Assembly: GCA_028564705.1 (NCBI GenBank)
Contig: JAPXFQ010002814.1
Location: 1,550,001 to 1,614,000, forward strand
Reading direction: 5' to 3'
Length of the DNA: 64,000 nucleotides
Source of the DNA: Apricaphanius iberus
Taxonomy: Eukaryota; Chordata; Actinopteri; Cyprinodontiformes; Aphaniidae
The position numbers were made by a program, and so were the translations under genes. The notes under the pieces were generated by a model that was not told the origin of the DNA, ran no database searches, and was given only the letters and a program-made list of their open reading frames with translations. The first letter of the stretch is position 1. Each line of letters begins with the position of its first letter. Shown one piece after another: positions 49,581 through 61,289 of this stretch.

Positions 49581-52482
49581 TTCTTTACTGAACCAATGAA
49601 ACCTACACGAAAGAAGAGCTTAACAAGAAGGTGTGGAACAAGTTAGCTCAAAATAATCATTTCACTTTTGGTCCTCAAAGGTGTAAAAATGGTTCTTAAT
49701 GCTAAAACGTGTTAGGAAATCTAACTCAGCATAGCTTGAGGTGATAATTAGAATTCCCACATTAAAAGTGAAAATAAGAGAAGAGCCAATGATCAGAGGT
49801 TTCTACAGAGTAACTGAGGAACCTCCATTTTCACAACAGGAACGCTCTTTCAAACTTAAGTCTCAGTTCTGAACAATGAAGTGTAAAATACAGGCTATAG
49901 GCTTTGTCTTAAACTATTACATACATGTATAAAAATAAGGACTAGTAAAGATTTTCCAAAACATGGAACCATTTGACCAAAACCGTGTCTTTCTGAAATT
50001 ATTCATTCTGCTCTTTATAATTATCTTCTTGTGATTTGAAACTGATGATATATTATCTTAAGCTTGTATATATTTTAGATCAGGCTTTTGTTTTGTTGCT
50101 AAAGGACTATTACAAGAAATAAAACATCAAGATAAGTCATAATACAATCAAAATGTTATATTTTTTTTCAAAACAACAAAAACCAACCAAAAATACATTT
50201 TTTACAATTGATGGGGGTCTGTTTATTAGCAAAAAATAAAAATATAGAGACTGTCCATGTAGATTATCCATGGAAGAAACATGAATCAGCTCAGAAGAAG
50301 TAAATATGGAAAGAACATTGACTACTCTTGAACTTTCAAATGGGATGGAAAGTGTTCTGGCACATAGCCATTCACATAAGAGCAGAGGAGGGTAGAGTAT
50401 CCAAAAATTGTACTCAACTTTAACCTATTTTTACTTAAATAAAAAGAAAAGTACCTTTCCATAAAATGATTCAAGTAAAAATGTATTTGGTAAAACAGTT
50501 ACTTAAGTACTGAGTAACTGTTCAGATAATTTGATTTAATATATAAAGATGATGTCATCAGAAAGACAAAAATATAAAGTTATATGCAAAATCTGATATT
50601 TTTTGGGGTTGCTTTTTTCGTACCCTTGCTAAATATTGCAAAAAGCAGAAGTTGTCAAAAATTATATACATACTCTGTGAGAGTTATCCCATGTTAGTCA
50701 AGCTTAAACACAACTCATTTTATGTTTCCTCATGTGATGTCATTACTCACCTTCTGTATTAGTTTAAGCCAAAGTTAAAGAGTGCTATTAACAATTTAGC
50801 AAACCAAATGTCTCATGTTTAAAAGAGTGAACCAACTTGAAGATGTGGAGTATCACTTTTCAAATTATATGCACCAGATATTTCACACCTGTGTGTGATT
50901 TTAGCTAGTTTAACTTGAATACATGTAGTGGTGTCCTAATTGAATTCCTTACTAAAATTGACAGTTTTTGAAAATATATGTTTTACAAGGGAAACTTAAA
51001 AGATGTTTTCTTCAAACCCTGTTTCTGTGACGGTTAAGAAACGGATCATATGATTTGTTTCTTACATAATTACTTAAAATCCAAGGTACGTATCAAACAT
51101 TATCAAACATTCAACATTCTTTTTGCACTGCAATGTCCCAAATAAATGTATTTTTATTCCCAATAGATGAGTAAAAAAATAGGTAATTATTTGATTTTGT
51201 GAAGCAGTTCAGACATAAAAAGACGGTTCAGAGGGTTGGGCATATTAAAACCCTGATACCAAACTCGTCATATTTGAGTAAAGCTGTGTTTTCTACAATT
51301 CCATTTTTGGCGACTGACATTTTAAAATTGAGCTGTTTTCAACTAGAGCACTTACAGTCTTGTTTTCTGTTTTTCCGTGTTGAACATCTTACTAACACAT
51401 CAACCTTTCTCTAAGGCTAAAGAGTTTAGATGTGCCTTCTGTCTTCTAAATATCACCATCAATTATCTGTGTTTTGGTGAGCCAGATCAGTGGGAGAAGT
51501 CCAATAAAATAATTTGCTCAATTTCTATTCCAAACTATTGATGCTGTGTCCAAATTCATGCTAAATGGGTCAAACATATGAATGTTAAAGGCTCAGGGGA
51601 ACAAGGTTTCTAGATCAGAGCCATTATAGCCAATTAACTCTTTGTTGCTTTCAACATTTGAACATTGAATAAAACATAGTTACATCTTTCACACGATGAA
51701 GAATTTTCACATTTTTCAGTTAGTCTGGGCATTATTTACAGTGTATGAGGATGGATAATAATATCTAATTTAATTGGTAATTATCTCTTTATTGCAACTA
51801 AACAAACACCCTCCTTTGTAAATGTGCACTCAAAGGTTTCCAATTGAAAATGCCTTTTTGTTTGTTCTGCCGTAACAAAGCTAAAATGTTTCAATATTGA
51901 TTCAAACACAATACTTTTTAAATTACAAATCTTTAAAGCCAGACAGATGTAATCACATGTAAAATATTTTTTTTTAAGTGACAAAACTAAGCAGCGTGTC
52001 ATTTTTAAGCATCACCTAAAAAAAAAAAAATATTAAGACCACAATCGCACTTTCACTGGAGTTCTTAAAGTTGCTGAATTAGATGACATTAGACTTGATT
52101 AGATAAAATAAACTTGGTTGATCTCTCTGGGAGGTCTAGGTTGCCACAGCAGGATCCACAAATGAGAAACAGCATGAAAATAAATTTGAGATAAACAGTG
52201 AGACTATCTTTTTCATACACCAAGACGCTTTGTTCTAATTCTCCTGTTGGGTTTTATAGATTTTTTTTTTACATCAAACTCAACTCTTTAATATTTTTTT
52301 TTTCTAATGTGATTAACATCAAGTTTTTCAAATAATGTTGCAGTTCAAATTTCTTTTTCACTTAATGCTGCTGGTGACTATAACCATCTTTTGGAAAGCT
52401 TAGAACATGTTATAATACGGACTTTTCAGAGAGATCTGCTAAAGGTAATACAGTGATATTCAGTTAATTAGAATACATGTTA
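48831..52482. other. Long AT-rich stretch, no gene
   Basis: Contains the (AT)n run at 49525-49578 and several T- or A-runs. No frame has a recognisable motif and no transposon ends were seen. Confidence 0.45.
49525..49578. repeat. (AT)n microsatellite
   Basis: A 54-bp alternating A-T run. Confidence 0.95.
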
Positions 52483-52550
52483 ACTTGTTTGTTAGCCAAG
52501 CCTTACCTGATATGAAGCGATCACTGCAGATTGTTATTTTTATTCATACT
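52483..52550 (+). repeat. Short copy of a dispersed repeat (left member of a direct pair)
   Basis: It shares with 54122-54195 the block gttagccaagccttacct followed by gatatgaag-gatcactgcag. The pair are direct repeats about 1.64 kb apart. The longer copy continues to about 54530, so this one is truncated. Confidence 0.7.
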
Positions 52551-53439
52551 GAAAAGATTACTTTTTTTCAGTAAGTAAATTCACTAAGCACTTTTTAAAG
52601 AATAATTGCACACAGGCTTGTATTTTAAAGCCTTTACTCCTGTTAATTATGACAATTTTCTGCTTACAGCCAATGAAAACATTGTGTTACATGTTTTTAA
52701 CATATGAAAGAAAAACTGATTGAAAAGCCTTAATAGATTTTTGTCTGGATTTCTCCTCACTCTTTCCTGGTTGGGCTATCTGGCAAAGATTGGCCAAGAA
52801 AAGAAGAGAAAAGACTACAATAGGACAGAAGTAAAACTGGCGCGAGTACAGAAAGAACTTGTGTCTGTATTTATGGGAAACTAATACAATTTCTTAGTAT
52901 ATTTTTATTGTAGCATAGCATAGCATCTCAGTCAGTTGGAATATAATCGAAAAGTTATTCATTTCAAAAATATATTTCATTGATATATGTTAAGTACAGT
53001 TGTAAAACGATTCAAATGTTTAATCTAATTGATCGCAGGATAGCTGTGAATTACTTAGAATTAATCACAGTCAAAATTCCTAAATATGATTGTCAAAGTA
53101 CAATTTTCAGTGTAAATAGGGGACAAAATTGGATGCAGTTGCCTTCTTTTTTATAAAGGAGACATGCATGGAACTTATGCTTTGAATTCCACTATCAAAT
53201 TTACACACAGCCCTTATAACATATTCATATTTTGAGTAACTTACCAAGATAAACTAACTGATTAATATTATTTTTCATTTAAAGCCGACCATTTCTTATG
53301 AACAACAATTGGATTATTTGTTTATCAACCAAGCGACTGCAAGCACAAATAATGCGAATAAGGCCTTTTAAATTAATCTAGTTCCCATCCTAAGGTGAAG
53401 AACATTTCTAGAAGTAAAGGACTAATGTCGCAATGGGAC
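52551..53439. other. AT-rich spacer
   Basis: No gene or repeat is supported in this stretch. Confidence 0.4.
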
Positions 53440-54085
53440 CTTGAAAAATGTTTTCATGCGTTCATCTTTAGTCTGCTTGATTACTGCAACAGCGTCCTCA
53501 CAGATCAAACAAAAAAGTAAATTAGACAGCTGCAGCTGATCCATGTCTGCTGGTCACGTCCTTACTAGAAATAAGAAAGTAGAGCACATCACCCAAGTTC
53601 TAAATTTCTTAAACTCTCTCCCTGTAGCTCAGAGAATAAACTTCAAGATACTCCTACTAGTTTAAAAAATCACTGAATGGCTTAGCTCCAAAATATGTTG
53701 AAAACCTGTCGTCACTGTACCAACCACCCTGACCACTCAGGTCTTCCAACTGTAGTCTACTAATCATCCCTAGAATTGGAGCAAAACATGGAGAGCAGCT
53801 CTCGGTTTCTATGCTCCCCTTATCTTGAACAAACTTTTTGACGGCTACAAAGCTGCTAAAACAGAGATGCTTAAAATCAAAACTTAAAACTCATCTGTTT
53901 AGGGGTGCCTTCGAGTAAACGATTATGATGCTTAATTGTTTTTTTTGCTGTTTTCTACTTGCTGTTTTCTACTTGCTGTCCGTGATTTTATCCTTTTTAT
54001 TATTTTGTTTTATTACCGAATCATGTAAAGTACAATGAATTACCTTGTTGTTAAAAATGTTCTATATAAATTGCCTTCCCATTGT
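53440..54085 (+). mobile_element. Decayed L2-clade LINE 3' end
   Basis: The plus strand reads, across frameshifts, the C-terminal reverse-transcriptase order of L2. An SLLDYCNSVL-type segment lies near 53470, an RVLTR-like segment near 53555, then PVAQRINFKILLL near 53620-53660. Sequence alignable to the LINE at 15283-15943 continues through its 3' UTR. Stops and small indels make it older than that copy. The 3' tail ends near 54085. Confidence 0.8.
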
Positions 54086-54121
54086 TATTTGTGGTTATCT
54101 TGCAGCTGCAGTGTTTGTTAG

Positions 54122-54530
54122 CAATGTTAAGTTGTTTGTTAGCCAAGCCTTACCTGATATGAAGTGATCACTGCAGACTGTTGTTTTTAATCATCTCACC
54201 ACTCCAATCACTTCTGATAGCTTCCATCCAAAGACATCTTTTGTTTGCCTTGAAAGGGGTACGAGTCGATGGAATTTTATAGAGATTGTGCTTTCTCTTT
54301 TTTCTATCAAAAGGATTTGGGCAATCAACAGCTCATGACTTGACCGCGTCCCTTTCTGCAGATGATACGCAGTAGAGTAGGGAGTGACGTAAGAGACGTT
54401 CACACAGAACCATGAATGCAGGTCGGGTCTGCCATGCTGTTCATGTGACGAAGACTGAATGCAGCGTGGGTTGAGTTGTGGGATAAACAGGGCGGGTCAC
54501 TCTGTGCATGCGTCAATGTGTTCAAAAAAA
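54122..54530 (+). repeat. Dispersed repeat of unknown class, longer copy
   Basis: It starts with the block shared with 52483-52550, then a tttgccttgaaaggggtacga block and a gcaatcaacagctcatgact block. I recall this as an interspersed fish repeat but cannot name its class. The minus frame at 54191-54403 is not credible as a gene. Confidence 0.5.
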
Positions 54531-54739
54531 TTATTTGGTAATTCTACAAATTATTGACCTGTGTTAAAGCATACATTTTGACAGTTTCAATTTAAAATGA
54601 ATTTTTTAGATGATTTTGTTTTAGAGCTAATAAAAAAGTAAACATTTGATGCTCAGAAAATGTATACATCACAAAAGACCAATAAAAAAGTATTTTAAAC
54701 GCAATATGATAGTTTAGTAGAAGAGTGCAGAGGTAAGGA

Positions 54740-55080
54740 AACTGAATTGCTTGAGGTCTACAGTAAAGTTTCCATAGTCAGTGGTGATTTAGAGAATCAT
54801 GGGTATGGTCCAAAGTCAGTGTAGCCGCCTGACAGGAAATTTTGGAATCCCTTCATAATTCCTCTGCTGAAGAGCTTTATGGAGATGCATTTTATTTCCA
54901 GCAGGACCTCTTACTTGTCCACTTTGTCAAAAAGACCAACACTCCACTGACCCTGGTATCCCTCGGCTTGAAAGGTTTCCAAACTACACTAGGCAAATTC
55001 CACAAATATACTACAGAGTATTCTCATAAGGAATATGAGATACCAGAGCCAAGATAAAGTTCTGCTAATAAAGCAATCCA
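54740..55080 (+). mobile_element. Tc1/mariner-superfamily transposase fragment
   Basis: The plus strand at 54842-55057 encodes a peptide with LYGDAFYFQQDLLLVHF. It resembles the second catalytic Asp region (FQQD-x-x-x-x-H) of a fish Tc1/mariner transposase. Sequence upstream from 54755 (gtttccatagtcagtggtg) fits the same gene. The rest, including the third acidic residue, is too decayed to read. Confidence 0.55.
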
Positions 55081-56464
55081 AAGATCGGCCCAACTCCCCT
55101 TTAATCAACATTATCTCAGGCCTCCAGTCTTTTGAAGGCCATCAACTTTTTATGTGTGAAAGGTCTGCTTTAGGAACAGAGATAAATGTCCCCGGCGGAT
55201 TTGTGGCCATGACGCCAGTGAATCAAACTAACGTCTTTCACTAATCTAAAAAGCGCTTTAAATAACTTCTATTAAACCGTCAATTGCGATTTTAAGTTTC
55301 TCTCTAAAGCTCTCCCAGTTTTCAAATGTTAAAGTGGTTATGTATCGGAGATTTTGCCTGCTAACCATGCTGGAAGTGTTCGTTGCGTCTCTATAGCCGC
55401 CGTAAATTTTGTTTGTGACCCAACCACTCGCGCATGCGCACAAAGATGTCAACAAAGATCCTTCAAACATTAGCACGTGGAGTTACTGCTACATCTATTT
55501 GATTGATTGAAACCCCAAGACCAGCCCCTACCCTACAACCGATGCATATAACCGATAGGCTTAAGTAGGCCTACAGTACTGTGGTTTAGAGTGAAAGTGC
55601 CTCTCAGATCTTGGGAATTTTCAGATCACGCAAACCTGATTTTTTTCTCTCTCAAACACTTCAGTACGACGGAAATTTGGCATGGCGCCAGAGCGCTATC
55701 ATTGCTGCCTATCAGGCCTAAGAAAGAAATTACCTCAAGACAAAGCCAAACATACCACTATCAACCTTGTAATTACAACAAATACTAGCCAAAGGAAAAC
55801 ATACAAATACAGTGTATCAGTAGTCCAAATGTGCTTTGATGCCCACTGGACCCAACCTAATACTCAGCATTCACTCTGTTTGTGGTCAAACACAATTCAC
55901 AAGATTTTGAGTGTCCCTGAGATGGCTTTTCTGTGGGATGTGTTTTGTCATTTTTCAGAGAAGGATATTTTACAAATGATATTTGGTGTGAAACAGAGAG
56001 CATTTCAGAAACCCATCCACAGAGAAAAGGGATTCATCACTATGATACAACACTGAAAGTGCACTATAACTCTTGCTGAGTCATACTTTACCTTCAGTGT
56101 TACTATTTTGAGGTCCAATCAGCCTAATTCACACATTCAAATGCACAGTTTAAAAAAAGACTCATTTAAAACTCAAACCTAACTGTATTAGCCTTTTAAG
56201 TTAGCAAATTACATATTAAATCGGGTACTTTGTGTGTTTAGTCCATAATAAATGTGTGCTTAAACCGAAGCCCACAATACAACTTTTGTTTCTTGAAGAC
56301 ATTTTACCTCCAATTCAAAAGGCTTCTTCATTTCCGACCTGACAATCTATTGTTTTTAATTATCAAAGTATTAAGCAATAAGAGATATAAACAATTGTAT
56401 TTATTCATTTCCATAACAGGGACCTCAGTTATGTGTAGGAGAGCTATATAAAGCCTAGCACCTG
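55081..56464. other. Unassigned sequence
   Basis: The longest frame, plus 55682-56056 (124 codons), has no recognisable motif. A minus frame at 55258-55476 is open but not recognised. No repeat end was seen. Confidence 0.4.
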
Positions 56465-56900
56465 TTCTTTGGTTTTGCTGTTCACCAGCTTGATCCCACA
56501 GGTGTAAGATGACATCCCATTCATCAACCAGTATTTGTCGCAAATATGCTGAGGTGGTTGAGTTGGTCACTCTGACTCAAACAGCTTGCCAATACTCACA
56601 AGTGTTCAACAGCATAAAGATCAGGACTCTGGGCAGGCCTGTCCATTCTCAAATTATGTAGGTAGCCTCCAATAAACCCAGATTTGTGTGGCAGAAACTG
56701 ACATCTTAAGAGCAAGTGCCCAGTCCACAGGAGTGGAGATCTGGAATGACCACTGATTAAAAAAGATAATTTGGATATTTAACTTAATTGAGATTGCCTC
56801 CAATGATAACAAGCCTTGTTCTTCCAGTGAGGGATACACTGCCTCATGCCTCACAACTTCAACCAGTGGCATTAAGTAACAGGTGGTAAAAAAGTATATT
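56465..56900 (-). mobile_element. Decayed Tc1-like transposon, catalytic domain
   Basis: In minus sense the sequence corresponds to the C-terminal half of a Tc1 transposase. The plus-strand landmarks are agatgacatcccattcatc, ggttgagttggtcactctga, cacaagtgttcaacagcat, atcaggactctgggcaggcc and gtccattctc. The last three reverse to the region around the third catalytic residue. Many stops. This family differs from the MGKK copies. Confidence 0.65.
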
Positions 56901-57390
56901 TTATTGAAGTACTTGAACATACAGGAAGAAGCAAACTTAACCACTTACATGTGACCATTATCCCCACCCTGAAACCTAAATCTGTAGCACTTGCTCCTTA
57001 GGTTATGTTTTGCATAATTTCATAGAAAGAACAAGCCAGTTTTTCATGTATACTATGCTAATACTGAACTGGGCTACCTTTGGTGTTGACATCACTCATT
57101 GTCATTTTCAAGAAACCAAGTTGGGATGATGTTGTTAGGAGCCTGGGATGTTGGTCTATGCCTGCACATATCTCCTCTATTCTGAAGAATTCCTCCAGAG
57201 GTCCTGGCTGAGCTGAGGACCTTTCAGTCATGCCAGAGACAGTCAAACTGATGTACTTTACACAGGTGCAGCTCATTAAAGCTCATCACAAGCTGTGGAT
57301 ATAGGGAGCTGGATGTCAGACCTTCAGTGCCTGACCTTAACTCCTCCGTGTGATTCCTAATCTTCTTGTGTTCACATTCTTCTGAAACTA
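56901..57390. other. Unassigned spacer before a Tc1 element
   Basis: Two minus frames at 57058-57415 are open but unrecognised. It may be the remainder of the Tc1 relic to the left. Confidence 0.3.
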
Positions 57391-57926
57391 CAGTACAGAC
57401 CAAAAGTTTGGACACACCTTCTCATTCAATGCGTTTCCTTTCTTTTCATGACTATTGACATTGTAGATTCACACTGAAGGCATCAAAACTATGAATAAAA
57501 ACATGTGGAATTATGTAGTACTTTTACAAAAAAGTCTGAAATAACCTGGCCTGCAAAGTCATCGGACCTGAGCCCAAACGAGATGATTTGGGGTGAGCTG
57601 AACTGCAGAGTGAAGGCAAAAGGGCCAACAAGTACTAAGCATCTCTGGGAACTCCTTCAAAACTTTTGGAAAACTTTTTTGGGTGACTACCTCTTGAAGC
57701 TAAAGAGAATGCAAAGCAGTAATCAGAGCAAAGGGTGGCTACTGAAGAATCTAAAATACAACACGTGTAGTCAGTTATTTCACCTTTTGTTTAAGAACAT
57801 ACAGTAATTCCATACATTATGTGTTCATTCATAGTTTTGATGCCCTTAATGGAGAATCTACAATGTAGTCATGAAAAGAAAGGAAACTCGAATGAGAAGG
57901 TGTGTCCAAACATTTGGTCTGTACTC
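57391..57926 (+). mobile_element. Internally deleted Tc1 element with long terminal inverted repeats
   Basis: It starts after TA with cagtacagaccaaaagttt and ends with aaacatttggtctgtact, near-exact inverted ends. The inverted repeats extend about 120 bp inward with small indels. Between them the plus strand retains only the end of a transposase, including PAKSSDLSPNEMIWGEL, the DLNPIE region with the catalytic Glu still readable as NE. The DNA-binding domain and the two Asp residues are deleted. The right TA target duplication is no longer intact. Confidence 0.85.
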
Positions 57927-58424
57927 TTCGAGTTAACCATTTACAGTGAGAAACCTGTTTATCTTCTCTGTGCTCCTTCCAAGGTTTCCCTCACTGCAAC
58001 TATCATGATCGGTTATGCAGCATCTCAGTAAGCCTTGGTACCACATCTGACTTCCTTTAAGCTCTAAGTTCTCCTGTGTTCTATGTTCCATCTCTGTGGT
58101 CTGCCTGCCCACCCTCAGTGCTCAGTCCTTGTTCCTGGATTCCCCCATCTCTGCATCTCCTAGAACTCAGTAGGAAGTTCTTAGACTACCCCTTCTCCCT
58201 TATAATTCAATCCACCATCTATCAGGTAAGTCTCACCTCAGAATATTCAAGCAAATATATTCACTGCAAGATTTTGTCTCACCTCTGGACTACCCATCCA
58301 CAAGTTCTTTTTAACTCAGTTTCCCTGTGCAGTGTTCCTTATTTTGCTTATAGTTGCCAAGATGTGTACAATGTATTCAAAAAGGATTGAAGTAGAAACG
58401 AAGGTTCTGGAGAGTAGATAATGC
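57927..58424. other. Unassigned spacer
   Basis: A plus frame at 58076-58390 (104 codons) lacks any motif. Nothing else seen. Confidence 0.35.
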
Positions 58425-58830
58425 TCAGTTGGCACTAAGAAGGTCTGAGGGTGTCAAGAAGATATCCAACTATTATACCACCACCAGCTTTGTAATATAG
58501 ACAGATTAAATGATAGATCCATGCTGATATGTTGTTTTTGCCAAATTCGGACCATGCCATCCAAATGTTACAGCTAAAGTTGAGTTTCATCAGACAAGGC
58601 AACACATTTCAAATCTGTTTTTGTAAACCTTGGGGATTTTTTATTTTCTTGAAGCCAAATCGTTGGGTCTTCTGCTGTTGTAGCCTATCTATGTCTAGGT
58701 TGAATGTGTTGTACATTAAGAGATTGTATTCAGCATACCTAGGTTGTTACATTTTACTTTGAACTAATGTTACCTTTTTACCTTCCACTCTCCTCTGACC
58801 TCTTACATTAACAAGCCCCCTTTCACATTT
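58425..58830 (-). mobile_element. Decayed Tc1-like transposon (MGKK family), copy 3
   Basis: It aligns by eye to 20288-21010 and to the family consensus. Shared landmarks are gctcagttggcactaagaag, atccaactattataccaccacc, gagtttcatcagacaaggca (the SDE region reversed), and cttctgctgttgtagcc. It is the most diverged of the three copies in this window. Confidence 0.7.
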
Positions 58831-59577
58831 TACTCAGGGTATTGTCTGTAAACCTGAGAATGTTAAGTTGGGATGGTAACAAAGTTTGGCTACTCCAACA
58901 ATGAATGTGATAAGATTTTGCCAAACACAAGTTAACTGACAACAGACTCTCAGTTTCACAGGGTTAAAAAAAAAAATCAACAACAAAAAATCACTCTTTT
59001 AGATGCCCACCCCCGCTGCAGACTGGGTTGACTCTCATGTGGGTTCAGCTGGTTACTGGAAGTGAACAGCATCCTGACAGACAAAAGCTGGACTGAATCA
59101 TAATTGCAAGAGGGAGGCACTGATTCACTAGCAAAATATGCTGTCTGTGCTTCTCAGCAGGGTTTCTGGGAAACATTAAGAGGACCACTGTTTCAAACCC
59201 GATTACCGCCTCTTCTTTCAGCTTTGTTTTTGTTCCCAAAACAAAGAGAAACATCATTACTCAATATCTCCAACACATCCCTTTAAATTACCCACCAACT
59301 TAATTTTTCTATTTCTTTTCAAGGGAAGGTATTGTAAATTATTTGTATGTTTTTTATTATAAAACAAAGACTAACACAATTGTGTAGTTGAAGCAAAAAT
59401 GAGAACTATGATCTATGACAGCATGGGAAATTCTTATGGCAAACATTATATCCCATCTGCTTTTGAAATTGATCAAGAGCAACCAAATTGAAAAGCTACA
59501 GATTAAACAAGGAGCTCCTCCTCAAACAAAACAACCTACATTATTGCATTGTTATACATTACTTATTATTAGGCAAG
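58831..59577. other. Unassigned sequence
   Basis: No gene, repeat or transposon end recognised; an A-run lies near 58968. Confidence 0.4.
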
Positions 59578-59990
59578 GCAAGTTTATTTGTAGAGCACAA
59601 TTCATACACAAGGCAATTCAAAGTGCTTCACAGTGGCATAAATTAAGAAAACAGATAAAGAGAAAAAAAAACTCAACTAAAAAAATAATTAATTACAATA
59701 AAAAGTAAGAGTGCAGATAAAATACTTTTAATTGTCATATGCACGGGTAAAAATAACTGTTTTCAGCCTGGATTTAAACATTGTTAGATTTGAGGCTGGT
59801 CTCACATCCTTATGAAGACTGTTCCATATTTTAGCTGCCTGAAACTGAAATGCAGCCTCACTTTAGCCGCCTAATTAGCAGTTATTGAACAACATTTTAA
59901 ATACGATTAAGTAAAAAAAAAATTCACCCCTTGATAATGGGTGTCAGAGATCAGGGAGCAGTTACAAATAACAAAATGTTCTTAGTTGGT
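59578..59990 (+). repeat. Dispersed teleost repeat of unknown class
   Basis: It begins ggcaagtttatttgtagagc with an aaggcaattcaaagtgcttc block. A ttttcagcctggatttaaac block and an agactgttccatattttagc block follow. It is the same first segment as 42352-42850 and 12340-12412. Class unknown. Confidence 0.6.
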
Positions 59991-60650
59991 TCTGTCAGTT
60001 TAAATAGGATGGAAAATAAGATTTCAATTTGTGTACATAAATATATATCTAACAGGTTACAGACCTTGCTATAACCCCTTGGTATTGGATTTCATCTCTT
60101 TGCTAGCAAATTTTTTTTTGTTATATTCCATCCTTGACAAACAGCATTTACAATGCTTTCGGTAAGTTACTAGAATAATGCTTATAAAATGCTTTTTTTG
60201 TCTGTATCTGTATCTTTGTTCACTGTACAAATGGTGATATTCATGGAAAGATACGTCCCTGCTGGACAGGCACTATGCTGTCACCTTTAACATGGGATTA
60301 TGTTTGGCAGGTTGACAATAGCCGGAAAAAAACCCATCCCTTTTCTTAGTGAAACCTACAGACTGTAGTCAGAGCACACATTTAAATAAACAATGGCAAA
60401 GTTTGTAGTGCTGTGACATCCTGACCTAGTGTTCTTCTGCATACAGTTTGAATGCTTTCCCCTGTGCATGCCTGTGTTCTCACTGGGTACTCCTTCATCC
60501 TCGCACAGCTGAAAAACATGATTGTTTGGTGAATTGGTCCATCTCAATTGTCAATAAGTATGAGAGTGTACATGGCCATCATTTGTCACGTCTGCAGGCT
60601 TGGCATATTTTTGCGTGGTTCTTAAGCTCCTTCCTCACTCAGCCTCATTT
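59991..60650. other. Unassigned sequence
   Basis: No supported gene or repeat. The plus frame 60448-61053 (201 codons) crosses from here into the MITE at 60651 and is therefore not a gene. Confidence 0.4.
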
Positions 60651-61280
60651 GTCCTTTTTCCACTGGGTCAGCTCGACCGGGACTGGCTCGGTTCGTGTCA
60701 TCTCACACCCGAACGAGCTTGTTGAGTTTCCATTGTCATCTCAGGAACCTACCAGTGGGCAAGGACATGGGCAGGCTCAGCGTAGTAAAAGTTTGAGCAA
60801 AAATCAGTCATCACTCACCATTTCTGACTTTGCAGATGCTGATGCTGGAGCCGGTTTCAAGTCCACTCTCTCTCTCCCGTTTCCGGGCTTTCACCAAAAA
60901 TGCCGTCCACTGCAAAGGACATCCAGTGCTTGCGGTCTTCCCCGTTATGGCCTTTGTGGTTATTCATGGTGCGTTATTCTCAATTTCATTTCTGTAGGTT
61001 TGCCCAGCAATCTTTGGAACTCATGTAAACCCATGCTTAACTATTGTCTTTGACATCACTTCAAGCAGGTCAATCACTGGCTGCTACTACATAGGTAGGG
61101 GTGAGTGTGACATCACTTTACTAGACCATAGCGGGCGTGTTGGATCACCTCAGCCTGCTTTCACCAAGCCAGAGGCAGTCTGAAAAAAGGACTCAGCCCA
61201 AATAAAGGTAGTGGAAATGTGCTAAATTAGGGGCTGACCCAAATAGGTCCGGGCCAAGCCGATCCTAGTTGAAAAGGAAC
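60651..61280. mobile_element. MITE with about 30-bp imperfect inverted ends
   Basis: The left end is gtcctttttccactgggtca, continuing gctcgaccggg. The right end, reverse complemented, is gttccttttcaactaggatc, continuing ggcttggcccgg. The ends match over about 30 bp with mismatches. No clear target duplication. Superfamily uncertain; the ctttttccactg start is known to me from fish DNA transposons. Confidence 0.6.
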
Positions 61281-61289
61281 ATAACAGCT

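Noticed and set aside
60448..61053. 201-codon plus-strand frame
   Set aside because: It crosses the left end of the MITE at 60651, so it is not a single gene, and the peptide has no domain.
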